Notes: generated by a model from the letters alone, not told the origin. Positions 47,180 to 57,622 are shown, counted from the stretch's first letter. The stretch: DNA of 64,000 bases from Bacillota bacterium (GCA_023435705.1 JAEYRH010000016.1:248001-312000), one strand, 5' to 3'. Translations and numbers: made by a program.

Positions 47180-47924
47180 CACCCTTCCCCTCTGGGACGC
47201 CTTCAAGCAGGCAGATATCTGCCCCTACTGCCATCTTGAGAACCGCATGGAGAATCTGTTTATCGACACCTATCTGGGCGAATCGGTGATGGAGCCAGAT
47301 ACGCGGGTGGAAGTGAACACCAAGGGCTTTTGCCCCGATCACTACAAGCTGCTGTATCAACAGAAGAGCAGCAAGCTCGGCCTTGCTCTGATGACGCACA
47401 CTCACCTTCAGGAAATGATCAAATCGATTGATATGCAGATCAAAACACTCTCCGCTTGCGGCGAACAGGGAAGCACCATGCTCAAGCGAGCTGCCGGCTC
47501 AAAGGATTTTTCCGCTGCGCTGCAACAAGCTACCGACAAGGTAGCGCAGGCAAAATTGACCTGTGTGGTCTGCGAACGCACGGAGACCCATATGGAGCGT
47601 TATTATGAAACTGCGCTACATATGTGGGAAAATGACAGCGATTTCCGCAAGCTTCTCGAGCAAAGCCGGGGGTTCTGCATTCCCCATTGGGGCAGGCAGC
47701 TGGCAGCCTGCAAAGGCGCGATAATCACAAAGAAACAAATCGAATTCATCAACATTCTCAATACAATTGAAAAAAGATCCCTCTCCGAACTGGAGAAGGA
47801 TCTGGAATGGTTCACCAGGAAATTTGATTACCGTAACACGGACAAACCCTGGGGTAACTCAAAAGACGCGCTTCCTCGGGCAATCAACACAATTGAAGGC
47901 CTTATTGTGAAGTCCGACTCCTAA
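47163..47924 (+). CDS. DUF6062-like protein with two Cys-Cys/Cys-His pairs
   Basis: This 253-residue cytoplasmic protein, common in Clostridia, has no assigned activity. It carries two similar metal-site-like modules: CPYCHLE with FCPDHYKLL in the first half and CVVCERTE with FCIPHWGRQL in the second. This suggests an internal duplication with two zinc or Fe-S sites built from CxxC and CxxH. The middle is helical. AGGAG precedes the ATG. It is co-transcribed with the acetyltransferase and convergent with comEB, overlapping its 3' end by four bases. Confidence 0.78.
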   Translation: MRITIDTLPLWDAFKQADICPYCHLENRMENLFIDTYLGESVMEPDTRVEVNTKGFCPDHYKLLYQQKSSKLGLALMTHTHLQEMIKSIDMQIKTLSACGEQGSTMLKRAAGSKDFSAALQQATDKVAQAKLTCVVCERTETHMERYYETALHMWENDSDFRKLLEQSRGFCIPHWGRQLAACKGAIITKKQIEFINILNTIEKRSLSELEKDLEWFTRKFDYRNTDKPWGNSKDALPRAINTIEGLIVKSDS

Positions 47925-48373
47925 CAGTCAATGTATTGCTCCAGCTTAAGGCCTGACTCTTCAAACAGCTTCAGAGAAAACTCATCAGGGTACGGGTTTC
48001 GGTAGACGACCCGCTCAATGCCGGCATTGATGATGAGCCTGGCGCAGATGGAGCAGGGCTGATGGGTGCAATAGAGCGTGGCCCCTTCGATGGATATGCC
48101 CAACCGTGCCGCCTGGATGATCGCGTTTTGCTCAGCGTGGATCGCGTAGCAGAGCTGCCCCTGCTGGCCGGAGGGGATGCCGAGCCTACGGCGCATGCAC
48201 TCGCCCTTTTCTTTGCAGCTGGGGATTCCAGAAGGCGCGCCGTTGTAACCTGTGGTAAGGATGCGTTTGTTCTTCACAATCACCGCGCCCATCTGGCGGT
48301 TAGGTTGATAGCAACTAGACCAGTTGGACACTGTGTCAACCAGCTCCATGAAACGATGATCCCACTTATCCAC
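47921..48373 (-). CDS. comEB: Deoxycytidylate deaminase (ComEB type)
   Basis: This zinc enzyme deaminates dCMP to dUMP for thymidylate synthesis. The 150-residue protein has the zinc motifs HAEQNAI (His, Glu) and CTHQPCSIC (two Cys) and the N-terminal TTGYNGAPSGIPSC region typical of dCMP deaminases. The start is GTG at 48373 with AGGTGG 8 bases upstream. A role in competence is known only for the gene order in Bacillus and is not implied here. Confidence 0.92.
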   Translation of the reverse strand: MDKWDHRFMELVDTVSNWSSCYQPNRQMGAVIVKNKRILTTGYNGAPSGIPSCKEKGECMRRRLGIPSGQQGQLCYAIHAEQNAIIQAARLGISIEGATLYCTHQPCSICARLIINAGIERVVYRNPYPDEFSLKLFEESGLKLEQYIDC

Positions 48374-48464
48374 AAGAGCACCACCTTTGATTAATGGTAT
48401 ATCATCATTTTACATAGTCTTATACAAATGGCAAGTGAAACAACGTTTACTGTTATATTTTCGC

Positions 48465-49151
48465 CTAGTTTCTCTTTCTTTGAGCAATAAAGCGCGATTT
48501 TCCCCACCGGTAAAACCAGATAACGATAAGCAGCGTAAGGAATCCAAGCAGATAAGCTCCCAATGCATCACTGGCCCAATGCTCACCAAGGTAAACGCGC
48601 GATACACCAATCAGCAACACCTGGCTTCCAAATATGATCAGCAACACTGTGCGATACCATGAATGCTTCATCATGGTATAAATCAGGAAGCATATGAAAC
48701 CAAAAAATACAGTATAAAACATCACATGGCCGCTTGGAAAACTGTAGCTGGCATATACCTTTACGACGCGCACCAAGTCCGCCGGCGGTCGTGGCCGATG
48801 AATCAAAGTCTTCACAGTGAAATTTGTCAATACATCAAATATGGCAGAAAGAATTGCTACTGTTGCCTCCCAGCAAAGTCTGATAAGAAAAAGTAATAAG
48901 GCAGCCAGTGCGACAAGCCACAACGACTGAGGAGTGTATCCGGCCCAGCTTACTGACTTCATCACAACAGATATCACTGAATCAATCGATTGAAGAAACC
49001 TTGTGATTTTCAAGTCCACCGGGAAGTATTCCGACTGCTTCACAAAGAAAGCCAACACACCAAAAGAAATAATTAGAATAATTAAGCCTGTTAGAAAAAA
49101 CCAGGCCCTATATCTCCGAACAGGTTGCATAAAACCAGTATTTTTTCTCAT
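48465..49151 (-). CDS. PAP2-family membrane phosphatase
   Basis: This 228-residue integral membrane protein has the three PAP2 phosphatase motifs: KTLIHRPRPP, YSFPSGHVMFY and SRVYLGEHWASDALGAYL, with the catalytic His residues in the last two. About six hydrophobic segments are visible. The family includes undecaprenyl-diphosphate and phosphatidylglycerophosphate phosphatases; the substrate here is not determined. It is divergent from groES. Confidence 0.9.
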   Translation of the reverse strand: MRKNTGFMQPVRRYRAWFFLTGLIILIISFGVLAFFVKQSEYFPVDLKITRFLQSIDSVISVVMKSVSWAGYTPQSLWLVALAALLLFLIRLCWEATVAILSAIFDVLTNFTVKTLIHRPRPPADLVRVVKVYASYSFPSGHVMFYTVFFGFICFLIYTMMKHSWYRTVLLIIFGSQVLLIGVSRVYLGEHWASDALGAYLLGFLTLLIVIWFYRWGKSRFIAQRKRN

Positions 49152-49257
49152 GTTTTCATCGGTAGTATTATTCCGTCCATTAGGAATTATTTGTGTTCAA
49201 CTGAGCCGGGAAGCCAGCTTTTTAACAAATAATTCACAAAACTATCCAAATTGACTG

Positions 49258-49286
49258 TTGATTTCTTCCCCAACTGCCTGTATGAT
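49258..49286 (+). promoter_or_regulatory. groESL promoter
   Basis: TTGATT (49258-49263), 17 bases, TATGAT (49281-49286), directly upstream of the CIRCE operator. Confidence 0.8.
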
Positions 49287-49299
49287 ATGCGTGTGCAAT

Positions 49300-49326
49300 T
49301 TAGCACTCACCATGTTCGAGTGCTAA
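49300..49326 (+). promoter_or_regulatory. CIRCE element (HrcA operator)
   Basis: TTAGCACTC, nine bases, GAGTGCTAA: a perfect match to the HrcA-binding inverted repeat. It lies at the transcription start of groES, so heat-shock control by HrcA is expected. Confidence 0.97.
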
Positions 49327-49348
49327 CAACTCAAAAGGAGGTACAGGA

Positions 49349-49633
49349 ATGAATATCAAACCTTTGGGTGACAGAGTCGTCATCAAGAGCGTGGAGCAGG
49401 AAGAGACCACGAAAAGCGGCATCGTCCTGCCCGGTTCGGCCAAGGAAAAGCCCGTGATGGCCGAAGTGATCGAGGTTGGCCCCGGCGGCCTCGTGGATGG
49501 CAAGGAAGTCACGATGCATGTCAAAAAGGGCGACAAGGTGCTGTATTCTAAGTATGCCGGCACAGAAGTGAAGCTGGACAAAGTGGAATACATCATCGTG
49601 CGCCAGAGCGACATTCTGGCCATCGTGGAATAA
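49349..49633 (+). CDS. groES: Co-chaperonin GroES
   Basis: GroES is the 94-residue heptameric lid of the GroEL folding chamber. It begins MNIKPLGDRVVIK and has the mobile loop EETTKSGIVLPGSAKEKP and the ending VRQSDILAIVE. AGGAGG lies before the ATG. It is transcribed with groEL under CIRCE control. Confidence 0.97.
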   Translation: MNIKPLGDRVVIKSVEQEETTKSGIVLPGSAKEKPVMAEVIEVGPGGLVDGKEVTMHVKKGDKVLYSKYAGTEVKLDKVEYIIVRQSDILAIVE

Positions 49634-49651
49634 GACAAGGAGGAATGAAAC

Positions 49652-51283
<1,632 letters not shown>

Positions 51284-51323
51284 GTCTCACCCCGGGTGTG
51301 CCCGGTACATTTTCCTCGCAATA

Positions 51324-51356
51324 GGCAAGGGGCTCCGAATAACGGAGCCCCTTGCC
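51324..51356. terminator. Hairpin between groEL and the DivIVA-like gene
   Basis: A perfect 14-bp stem (GGCAAGGGGCTCCG / CGGAGCCCCTTGCC) with a 5-base loop. The flanks are not U-rich on either side, so it may work as a strong RNA end rather than a standard intrinsic terminator. It serves two convergent genes. Confidence 0.7.
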
Positions 51357-51372
51357 ATATTCTGACCATGAG

Positions 51373-51846
51373 CTAAACACTCAACTTAAATATCTCCCCC
51401 ACTTCCCTGCCACTTCCCATCCCAAACGAATAGGAGGATTTTAAAAACGCCTCCTTGCGAAGCTTCAACTCTGTCAATTCCTGTTCAAAATTGCGGGCAG
51501 TGTCCTCAGCCTGTTGGATTGTGTCTTCGAGCTTGCTGTAAAGCATATGAGCCAGGCTGTCCAGGCCATGGATTTCATCCTTCAACCGCTCTTTTTCAGC
51601 AATTGCATTTTGCTCCCCCTCGCGGATGATGCCATTGGCGGTGGCACGGGCAGTGATCAGAACACTGGAGATTTCCTGCTCCATGTTGCGGAAGTGTGCA
51701 AGCTCGTTTTTCAGAATGTTGTTTTGGTCGCGTATTTCGTTTTTTAGTGCCATAGCAGCATCATGCTCTGAGGTCAGCCGCGACACATATGCGTCCACCT
51801 GCTTTTTGTCATATCCCAAAAAGGAAGTGCGAAAAACAGTCTTCAT
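51373..51846 (-). CDS. DivIVA-domain protein
   Basis: This 157-residue protein has the N-terminal DivIVA lipid-binding motif, VFRTSFLGYDKKQVDAYVSRL (cited by position, residues 4-24), followed by a long coiled coil (about residues 25-130). The tail is short and basic/hydrophobic. Relatives target curved membrane at poles and septa and organise division, wall growth or chromosome anchoring. It is monocistronic, convergent with groEL. Confidence 0.88.
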   Translation of the reverse strand: MKTVFRTSFLGYDKKQVDAYVSRLTSEHDAAMALKNEIRDQNNILKNELAHFRNMEQEISSVLITARATANGIIREGEQNAIAEKERLKDEIHGLDSLAHMLYSKLEDTIQQAEDTARNFEQELTELKLRKEAFLKSSYSFGMGSGREVGEIFKLSV

Positions 51847-51897
51847 TCATGCCTCCGGATATCCGTGCATTCCAATATAACATTGCCAGAATGCGCA

Positions 51898-52776
51898 TTA
51901 AGTCGCTTTACGCTGCGAAAATGGTCGATTCAACTGCATTTTTATGGTCGGAAGCATGCGTTTTGCCGCCTTGTATCCCCTTTCGATCAGCTCATTGACC
52001 CGAGAGAAATCAAACAGCCCGACATCAGCAACATATGGAGCTATCACAGCATTGGCAAATTGCAGTGTGGTGCCAGCCAGCCTGCGGGACATAATGTCGA
52101 AGGAGCGTGACGCAACCTCAAGCAGGTCATCTGCCTGCTGTGCCTCGCCTGCATCCCGACCCAAATCCACAGCGATCACATAGTCCGCACCTATGTCCCG
52201 AAGCACTTTGACCGGCGCGTATTCTGTTACTCCGCCATCCACCAGATTCATCCCGCCAAACTGCCTGGGCACAAAAACTGCTGGAATAGTGCAGCTTGCA
52301 GCGATCGCGTCTGCCATGAGAATGTCGTTACAGACCACATAGTCGCCATGGATGGATTGGATTTCAGCATTGGTGAAAAAGACCGTGGAACCACTTAGCA
52401 GATCAACAGCGCATAATGCAACCATCATCGGTGCTTCCCGGATGTTCATGCCAAATGTGAGCCGATGGGCCAGTTTCTGAACCTGATTGCCCTTGAACAT
52501 GCCGGCAAACGATGCTTTTCGCCCAAAAAAGGATCCGACCAAGGCTTTTGCCGCACCGGTGGAGTTGAAGTCAAGCAGGTTTTCATCCAAGCCGGTGGCA
52601 AACTCCTCCAGTTCAGCAAGCGAACGCCCTGCCGCGTAGCCACCACCTACCAGTGATCCGGCGCTGGTGCCTGACACGATTGAGATTGGTATCTGCGCCT
52701 CCACAAGCGCTTTCAACACTCCCACATGAGCAGCACCTCTCACTGCTCCACCTGATAATGCCAGACCAATTGTCAT
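51898..52776 (-). CDS. Patatin-like phospholipase family protein
   Basis: This 292-residue serine hydrolase has a Ser-Asp dyad: oxyanion loop LSGGAVRGAAHVG (residues 7-19), nucleophile Ser38 in SGTSAGSLVGG and Asp in VDGGVTEYAPV. There is no signal peptide or membrane helix. ATG at 52776 with AGGTGGGG upstream is preferred. Relatives (RssA/YlbK group) hydrolyse acyl esters, but the substrate is open. It lies downstream of the terminator of the lgt unit. Confidence 0.9.
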   Translation of the reverse strand: MTIGLALSGGAVRGAAHVGVLKALVEAQIPISIVSGTSAGSLVGGGYAAGRSLAELEEFATGLDENLLDFNSTGAAKALVGSFFGRKASFAGMFKGNQVQKLAHRLTFGMNIREAPMMVALCAVDLLSGSTVFFTNAEIQSIHGDYVVCNDILMADAIAASCTIPAVFVPRQFGGMNLVDGGVTEYAPVKVLRDIGADYVIAVDLGRDAGEAQQADDLLEVASRSFDIMSRRLAGTTLQFANAVIAPYVADVGLFDFSRVNELIERGYKAAKRMLPTIKMQLNRPFSQRKAT

Positions 52777-52841
52777 CAGGAACCCCACCTCTCGTGATAC
52801 TATCATCAGAGTATGCATTGAGATGGAGAAACGTGAAGCAC

Positions 52842-52870
52842 AAAAAAACCTCCACCCAGAGTGGTGGAGG
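52842..52870 (-). terminator. Terminator of the lgt operon
   Basis: CCTCCACC, 6-base loop, GGTGGAGG, then seven U on the minus strand, 15 bases after the stop of the membrane-protein gene. Confidence 0.92.
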
Positions 52871-52884
52871 CAGATATTTGGTTT

Positions 52885-53454
52885 TCAGTTTGCGGGAGGT
52901 GTTTCCGGCGGTTCTGTGTGATCTGTCTGAGGTTCTGCCTTAGCCTCAAATGTGGAGGAGCCACCTTTATGCCGCGAGCTTCTTACAAAGGAGCTGGTCA
53001 TCAAGCCGGCTCCCAGGCAGACCGCCAGGATCGCCAGGATAACCTGACCGTTCGCCACGTCGTAATTCATCAACAGGAACCCACCACCGATGGCTGTGAG
53101 GATAAACACGGGGATCATGGACCCCTTCCGCCCTCTGCTGAACACATACAGCTCAAACAAACCAAACGCAGGGCCGAGTATGAACAACGGCCAAAGCTTG
53201 CCAACGGACTGTCCACCTTCTGTGAGTAGGAACAATACGCCGTAGACCAGTAGGATTCCGCCTGGCACCAACAAGCCTTCATTCTGCTCCCTGGTAAAGA
53301 AGTAATAAAGGTGGAAGATCAACCCGACGCCCATCAGGAGAATCGGCCATGTCATATTTCCATCCAACCGGATGATATTGAGCTGCCCCAGCGTCAACAC
53401 CACACCGATCAGGAGAAGCACTGTGCCCCATACCAGGGAATTGATGCGTTTCAT
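52885..53454 (-). CDS. Multi-helix membrane protein, LiaF/DUF5668-like N-terminus
   Basis: This 189-residue protein begins with paired hydrophobic segments typical of LiaI/LiaF-type (DUF5668) domains: VWGTVLLLIGVVLTLGQL and WPILLMGVGLIFHLYYFF, repeated as LLVPGGILLVYGVLFL and LWPLFILGPAFGLFELYV. The C-terminal 40 residues are soluble, charged and Pro-rich. ATG at 53454 with GGAGGG six bases upstream is used. It starts two bases after the lgt stop. Function is unknown; relatives sense envelope stress. Confidence 0.75.
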   Translation of the reverse strand: MKRINSLVWGTVLLLIGVVLTLGQLNIIRLDGNMTWPILLMGVGLIFHLYYFFTREQNEGLLVPGGILLVYGVLFLLTEGGQSVGKLWPLFILGPAFGLFELYVFSRGRKGSMIPVFILTAIGGGFLLMNYDVANGQVILAILAVCLGAGLMTSSFVRSSRHKGGSSTFEAKAEPQTDHTEPPETPPAN

Positions 53455-53456
53455 GC

Positions 53457-54449
53457 TCAACCCTCCTTATGATCGTTGCCTTCCAAGGGTGTGTCATCAA
53501 CCGGATCACCCGATAAAACTTCTGCATTGCCAAGCGCCTCATCGGATTCCAATGTCACTTCTTCATCGGCTTCAGATTCCTCAGAGGGTTCATCTTTCCG
53601 GTGAACATCGCTAGAAATGAGCTTCAGGGAATCATCCAGAGGTGTGCTAAGGTCATCCTGTTTGCGCTTAGCAATTAATCCTTTTACTAAAGGATAAAGT
53701 AACATAAAGACAGATACTACAACCAAGACACCGCTTAGCCATTGGGAAACGCGCACATCCGAATCGCCCAAATACAGGCTGTCTGTGCGCAACCCCTCAA
53801 TCACAAGCCTTCCGATGCCATACAGCAGCAGATAGAACCAGAACACATTGCCTTCCTTGCGCGTCTTGCTATTCTTGAAATAAAAGAACAGGAATGCGAA
53901 CACAAGGAAATTCCACATGGATTCATAAAAGAATGTTGCCATATGGTATTGCCCATCGGCTTGGATGAACACTGCCGCCGGGAACCATTGCCATGCGGGG
54001 TTGTCGATGATGGCGCCATATGCCTCTTGATTCACAAAATTGCCCCAGCGGCCGATGGCCTGGCCCAGAATCAAGCTGGGAGCCAGAATATCCAGCAGGG
54101 AATAAAGCTTGATCTGCTTTTTGTTGATGAATGCCCAATAGATCAACACGCCGATGAAGCCGCCGATCACGCCCCCATAAATGGCCATGCCGCCTTCCCA
54201 GATGGCAAACACCTTCCAGAACGGGCTTGGCGGGGCATAAACAGCATTCCATTGAAATATCACGTAATAGATTCTTGCAAAAATCACAGCGAGCGGCACA
54301 ATGATGAGCGCCATATCCAGGATGTTGTCCGGATTGTGCCCTTCCCGCTTGGTGTGATACATAGCAAGCAAAATGCCAAGGAGCATGCCGGTAGCGATGA
54401 TGATGCCGTACCAATGAATGGAATAGCCAAAGATGGTAAATGCAACCAT
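53457..54449 (-). CDS. lgt: Prolipoprotein diacylglyceryl transferase
   Basis: Lgt transfers diacylglycerol from phosphatidylglycerol to the lipobox cysteine of prolipoproteins, the first step of lipoprotein maturation, and so serves the lipoproteins seen elsewhere in this window. The 330-residue protein has seven or so hydrophobic helices, the signature GRWGNFVNQEAYG and the HxH-like start region IHWYGIIIATG. A C-terminal acidic extension of about 65 residues (rich in Glu/Asp/Ser) is longer than usual and probably cytosolic and disordered. Confidence 0.94.
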   Translation of the reverse strand: MVAFTIFGYSIHWYGIIIATGMLLGILLAMYHTKREGHNPDNILDMALIIVPLAVIFARIYYVIFQWNAVYAPPSPFWKVFAIWEGGMAIYGGVIGGFIGVLIYWAFINKKQIKLYSLLDILAPSLILGQAIGRWGNFVNQEAYGAIIDNPAWQWFPAAVFIQADGQYHMATFFYESMWNFLVFAFLFFYFKNSKTRKEGNVFWFYLLLYGIGRLVIEGLRTDSLYLGDSDVRVSQWLSGVLVVVSVFMLLYPLVKGLIAKRKQDDLSTPLDDSLKLISSDVHRKDEPSEESEADEEVTLESDEALGNAEVLSGDPVDDTPLEGNDHKEG

Positions 54450-54466
54450 ATTCTCACCTCCATTTG

Positions 54467-54494
54467 ATTATACTGCATGCGGGGATTCTGTCAA
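54467..54494 (-). promoter_or_regulatory. lgt promoter
   Basis: Minus strand TTGACA (54494-54489), 16 bases, TATAAT (54472-54467), both consensus, in the 62-base gap between trmD and lgt. Confidence 0.85.
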
Positions 54495-54511
54495 GAAAAG
54501 GCCCAAAGAAA

Positions 54512-55192
54512 CTACTTAAGTAAATCAGGCCGGTTTGTTTTTGTTTTCTTCAGTGATTCAGTGTGACGCCATTTTTCAATGTTGGCGTGATGGCCAGACA
54601 ACAAGACCTCCGGTACCTGCATACCCCGGAAATCAGCAGGGCGGGTGTATTGCGGATACTCCAACATGCCATTTTCAAAGGTTTCATCCACATGTGCATC
54701 CTCATTGCCCAGCACGCCTGGAATGAATCTGCTCAAGGCATCCACCAGCACCAGAGCAGGCAACTCTCCGCCTGTCAGCACATAGTCACCGATGGAGATT
54801 TCCCGGTCGATCAGGGTATCAAGCACCCGCTGGTCCACACCTTCGTAATGGCCGCAAAGTATTATGATGTCTTCATGAGCAGACAACTCACGGGAGACCA
54901 GGTTGTCCAAACGCTCTCCCTGCGGAGACATATAAATACGAAGCGGTTGCCCTCCGGAATGCCACTCAAGAGCCTGCTCCATGCAGTCGAAGATGGGCTG
55001 TGGTGCCATCACCATCCCTGCCCCGCCCCCAAAGGGGTAGTCGTCAACCCTGCGGTGCTTGTCTGTAGAGTAGTCGCGTATGTTGAAAAGCCGGACATCA
55101 AGCAGTCCGGCTTCCCTGGCTTTCCCGAGGATGCTGACGGAAAGATAATGCTCCATCACCTCAGGGAATAGTGTGAGTATGCTAATCTTCAA
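54512..55192 (-). CDS. trmD: tRNA (guanine-37-N1)-methyltransferase
   Basis: TrmD methylates G37 next to the anticodon and prevents frameshifting. The 226-residue SPOUT enzyme has a deep trefoil knot with the SAM site ILCGHYEGVDQRV and ISIGDYVLTGGELPA, and NGMLEYPQYTRP as the C-terminal substrate region. It overlaps rimM by 11 bases and ends the S16 operon. The usual next gene, rplS (L19), is absent here. Confidence 0.96.
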   Translation of the reverse strand: MKISILTLFPEVMEHYLSVSILGKAREAGLLDVRLFNIRDYSTDKHRRVDDYPFGGGAGMVMAPQPIFDCMEQALEWHSGGQPLRIYMSPQGERLDNLVSRELSAHEDIIILCGHYEGVDQRVLDTLIDREISIGDYVLTGGELPALVLVDALSRFIPGVLGNEDAHVDETFENGMLEYPQYTRPADFRGMQVPEVLLSGHHANIEKWRHTESLKKTKTNRPDLLK

Positions 55193-55727
55193 ATACGGCC
55201 ACCTCTTTGAATCGAGCGGCGTTTACCACGATTCGCTTGGCTGCGGTGTCGATGTTGATGATGACCGACTTCAGCGCCGGGAACAGCACATCGCCCTCCG
55301 GTCCGCCCCGCAGCACATAAACGTCCGCCGCGCCAGGCTGCATGACCTCAGTGAGCTTTCCCCAAAAGCGGCCGGACTCATCCACCACCGAGCAACCAAT
55401 GATATCAGTGATAAAATGAGCTCCCGGAGGCAGCTCCACGGCTTGATCGCGGCGCACATATAGTGACTTGCCGTTCAGCGCCTCGGCGGCGCTGCGGTCC
55501 TCCACGCCCTGGAAGCGAAGATAAACGGCGTCGCCGTTCACATCAGCCTCCTCGATCCATATTGCGGTATACTTGCCGCTCTCCAGAAGCCAAGCTTGAT
55601 CAAGGCCGAGAAAACGGCCTGGGTCGTCGGTGAATGGGCGCACACGCACATGCCCCTTCAGGCCACGTGCACGGCCGATTGTGCCAATCAGCATGTATTC
55701 GCCCGTCCCGCCGGCGTCGTAAATCAT
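55182..55727 (-). CDS. rimM: Ribosome maturation factor RimM
   Basis: RimM helps assemble the 30S head around S19. The 181-residue protein has the N-terminal beta-barrel start IGTIGRARGLKGHVRVRPFTD (cited by position, residues 14-34) and a C-terminal PRC-barrel with DVYVLRG and LFPALKSVIINIDTAAKRI motifs. The start overlaps the khpA stop by four bases. Confidence 0.94.
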   Translation of the reverse strand: MIYDAGGTGEYMLIGTIGRARGLKGHVRVRPFTDDPGRFLGLDQAWLLESGKYTAIWIEEADVNGDAVYLRFQGVEDRSAAEALNGKSLYVRRDQAVELPPGAHFITDIIGCSVVDESGRFWGKLTEVMQPGAADVYVLRGGPEGDVLFPALKSVIINIDTAAKRIVVNAARFKEVAVFED

Positions 55728-55966
55728 AGGATGTCCACCACATATTTCTTGCGGCGGTTGGATGTAGCCGACTTTACCACGGTGCGGATCGCATTGGCGA
55801 TCCTCCCCTGCTTGCCGATCACGCGGCCCATATCATCTGGTGCGACTTTCAGCTCCAGGATCACCGTGCGGCCCTTATCCTGTACGCCGACGGCAACCTT
55901 TTCAGGCTCTTCCACCAGCGACTGGGCGATGTAGCTAACCAGTTCTTCGGGCTTCAATTCATCCAC
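55724..55966 (-). CDS. khpA: KH-domain RNA-binding protein KhpA
   Basis: This 80-residue single KH domain has the GxxG loop in MGRVIGKQGRIANAIRT. KhpA partners with KhpB (Jag/EloR) in Bacillota and binds many RNAs. It lies five bases after rpsP and overlaps rimM, the standard position in this operon. Confidence 0.93.
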   Translation of the reverse strand: MDELKPEELVSYIAQSLVEEPEKVAVGVQDKGRTVILELKVAPDDMGRVIGKQGRIANAIRTVVKSATSNRRKKYVVDIL

Positions 55967-55971
55967 CTGCC

Positions 55972-56214
55972 TTAAATGATGCCGTTTCTCTTAAACAGAT
56001 CCCGTACTGTGTCAGTGGGCTGGGCGCCGTTCTTGATCCACTGCGACGCCTTCTCCGCATCCACTTTGAACGTGGAGGGCTCGGTCAGTGGGTTGAAATA
56101 GCCGATTTCCTCGATGAAGTCACCATCACGGGGAGCGTTGCTCTCAGAGACGACAATGCGGTAAAAAGGGGCTTTCTTTGCGCCCATTCTCTTGAGACGG
56201 ATCTTGACTGCCAT
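55972..56214 (-). CDS. rpsP: 30S ribosomal protein S16
   Basis: S16 is a primary assembly protein of the small subunit. It is 80 residues, beginning MAVKIRLKRMGAKKAPFYRI, with the conserved FNPLTEPSTFKVD segment. ATG at 56214 is preceded by GGAGG. The order is ffh-rpsP-khpA-rimM-trmD. Confidence 0.97.
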   Translation of the reverse strand: MAVKIRLKRMGAKKAPFYRIVVSESNAPRDGDFIEEIGYFNPLTEPSTFKVDAEKASQWIKNGAQPTDTVRDLFKRNGII

Positions 56215-56272
56215 TGGTTCTTCCTCCAAAAAATTGTTTTCTATCGAAATTCCCGCTCGGCGGAAATCTTCG

Positions 56273-57622
56273 TCAGTTGAATTTGAACGGCGGCTTCATA
56301 CCCCGTCCGAATTTCTTACCCAGACCGCCCATGCCTCCGAACTGCTTCATCATTTGTTTGGTCTGTTCGAACTGCTTCATCAGGATGTTCACATCCTGCA
56401 CCTTGGTGCCGCTGCCACGGGCGATTCGGATGCGGCGGCGGGCGTTAAGCATGCTGGGGTCGCGGCGCTCCTCTGGCGTCATGGACTTAATGATGGCTTC
56501 CATGCGAAGCATGTCTTTCGGATCCACATCATCAGCTTTTACACCCATCTTGCTCATGCCGGGGATCATGTTCATCACATCGCTGATGGAGCCCATTTTC
56601 TTGATCTGTTCAAATTGCTCCAGGAAATCCTCCAGGTCAAATTTCTGCTCCCGGAACTTCTTCTCCATCTTTTCGGCCTGGGCCACATCGAAGGTGCTCT
56701 GGGCCTTTTCAATCAGGGACAATACATCGCCCATACCGAGGATACGCGATGCCATACGGTCTGGGTGGAAAGGCTCAAAATCCTCCGGCTTTTCACCGAT
56801 GCCGCAGAACTTGATGGGCTTGCCGGTGACAGCTTTCACCGATAGAGCCGCGCCGCCGCGGGTGTCGCTGTCAAACTTGGTCATGATCACGCCGGTGACA
56901 TCCAGTTGCTTATTGAAGGCTTCAGCCACGTTCACTGCGTCCTGGCCAGTCATGGCGTCCACCACAAGCAAGATCTCATCGGGCGTAGTGAGCTTCTTGA
57001 TCTGATCAAGTTCGCCCATCAGTTCTTCGTCAATATGCAGGCGGCCCGCCGTATCCAGGATCACAACATCGTTGCCGTGGGATATGGCGTGCTTGATACC
57101 AAGCGCAGCGGTCTCCACTGGATTCTCCAGGCCGCGTTCAAACACCGGTGCCCCCACCTGCTGACCCACCACCTGCAGCTGCTTGACTGCAGCCGGGCGG
57201 TATACGTCGCAAGCAACCAGCAGCGGGTGCTTGCTGTGGCGCTTTTTCAAATAGAGCGATAGCTTTCCTGCCATACTGGTCTTGCCAGCGCCCTGCAGGC
57301 CGCAGAGCATGATCACGGCAGGAACCCTCGAACCAAACTTTAACGAGCTATGGGTGCTGCCCATGAGCTCGGTCAATTCGTCGTTGACGATCTTGATGAC
57401 CTGCTGGCCCGGCGTCAGGCTCTCGAGCACATCCTTCCCCACTGCGCGCTCGGAGACTTTCTTTACAAAGTTTTTTACAACCTGAAAGTTCACATCCGCT
57501 TCCAGCAACGCAATGCGTACCTCACGCATGGCAGCCTGGATGTCTGCTTCATTAATCTTTCCCCTGCCAGTTACCTTTTTCAGGATCGCTTGTATCTTGT
57601 CGCCCAAGCCCTCAAAGGCCAT
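56273..57622 (-). CDS. ffh: Signal recognition particle protein Ffh
   Basis: Ffh (SRP54) binds signal peptides on ribosomes and SRP RNA and delivers them to FtsY. The 450 residues comprise the N domain, the GTPase domain with G1 GLQGAGKTSMAGKL, DTAGRLHIDEELM and TKFDSDTRGGAALS, and the Met-rich M domain with the RNA-binding RIARGSGTKVQDVN. ATG at 57622 with GGGAGGG upstream is used; the frame is open further upstream. It overlaps ylxM by 11 bases. The SRP RNA gene is not in this window. Confidence 0.97.
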   Translation of the reverse strand: MAFEGLGDKIQAILKKVTGRGKINEADIQAAMREVRIALLEADVNFQVVKNFVKKVSERAVGKDVLESLTPGQQVIKIVNDELTELMGSTHSSLKFGSRVPAVIMLCGLQGAGKTSMAGKLSLYLKKRHSKHPLLVACDVYRPAAVKQLQVVGQQVGAPVFERGLENPVETAALGIKHAISHGNDVVILDTAGRLHIDEELMGELDQIKKLTTPDEILLVVDAMTGQDAVNVAEAFNKQLDVTGVIMTKFDSDTRGGAALSVKAVTGKPIKFCGIGEKPEDFEPFHPDRMASRILGMGDVLSLIEKAQSTFDVAQAEKMEKKFREQKFDLEDFLEQFEQIKKMGSISDVMNMIPGMSKMGVKADDVDPKDMLRMEAIIKSMTPEERRDPSMLNARRRIRIARGSGTKVQDVNILMKQFEQTKQMMKQFGGMGGLGKKFGRGMKPPFKFN

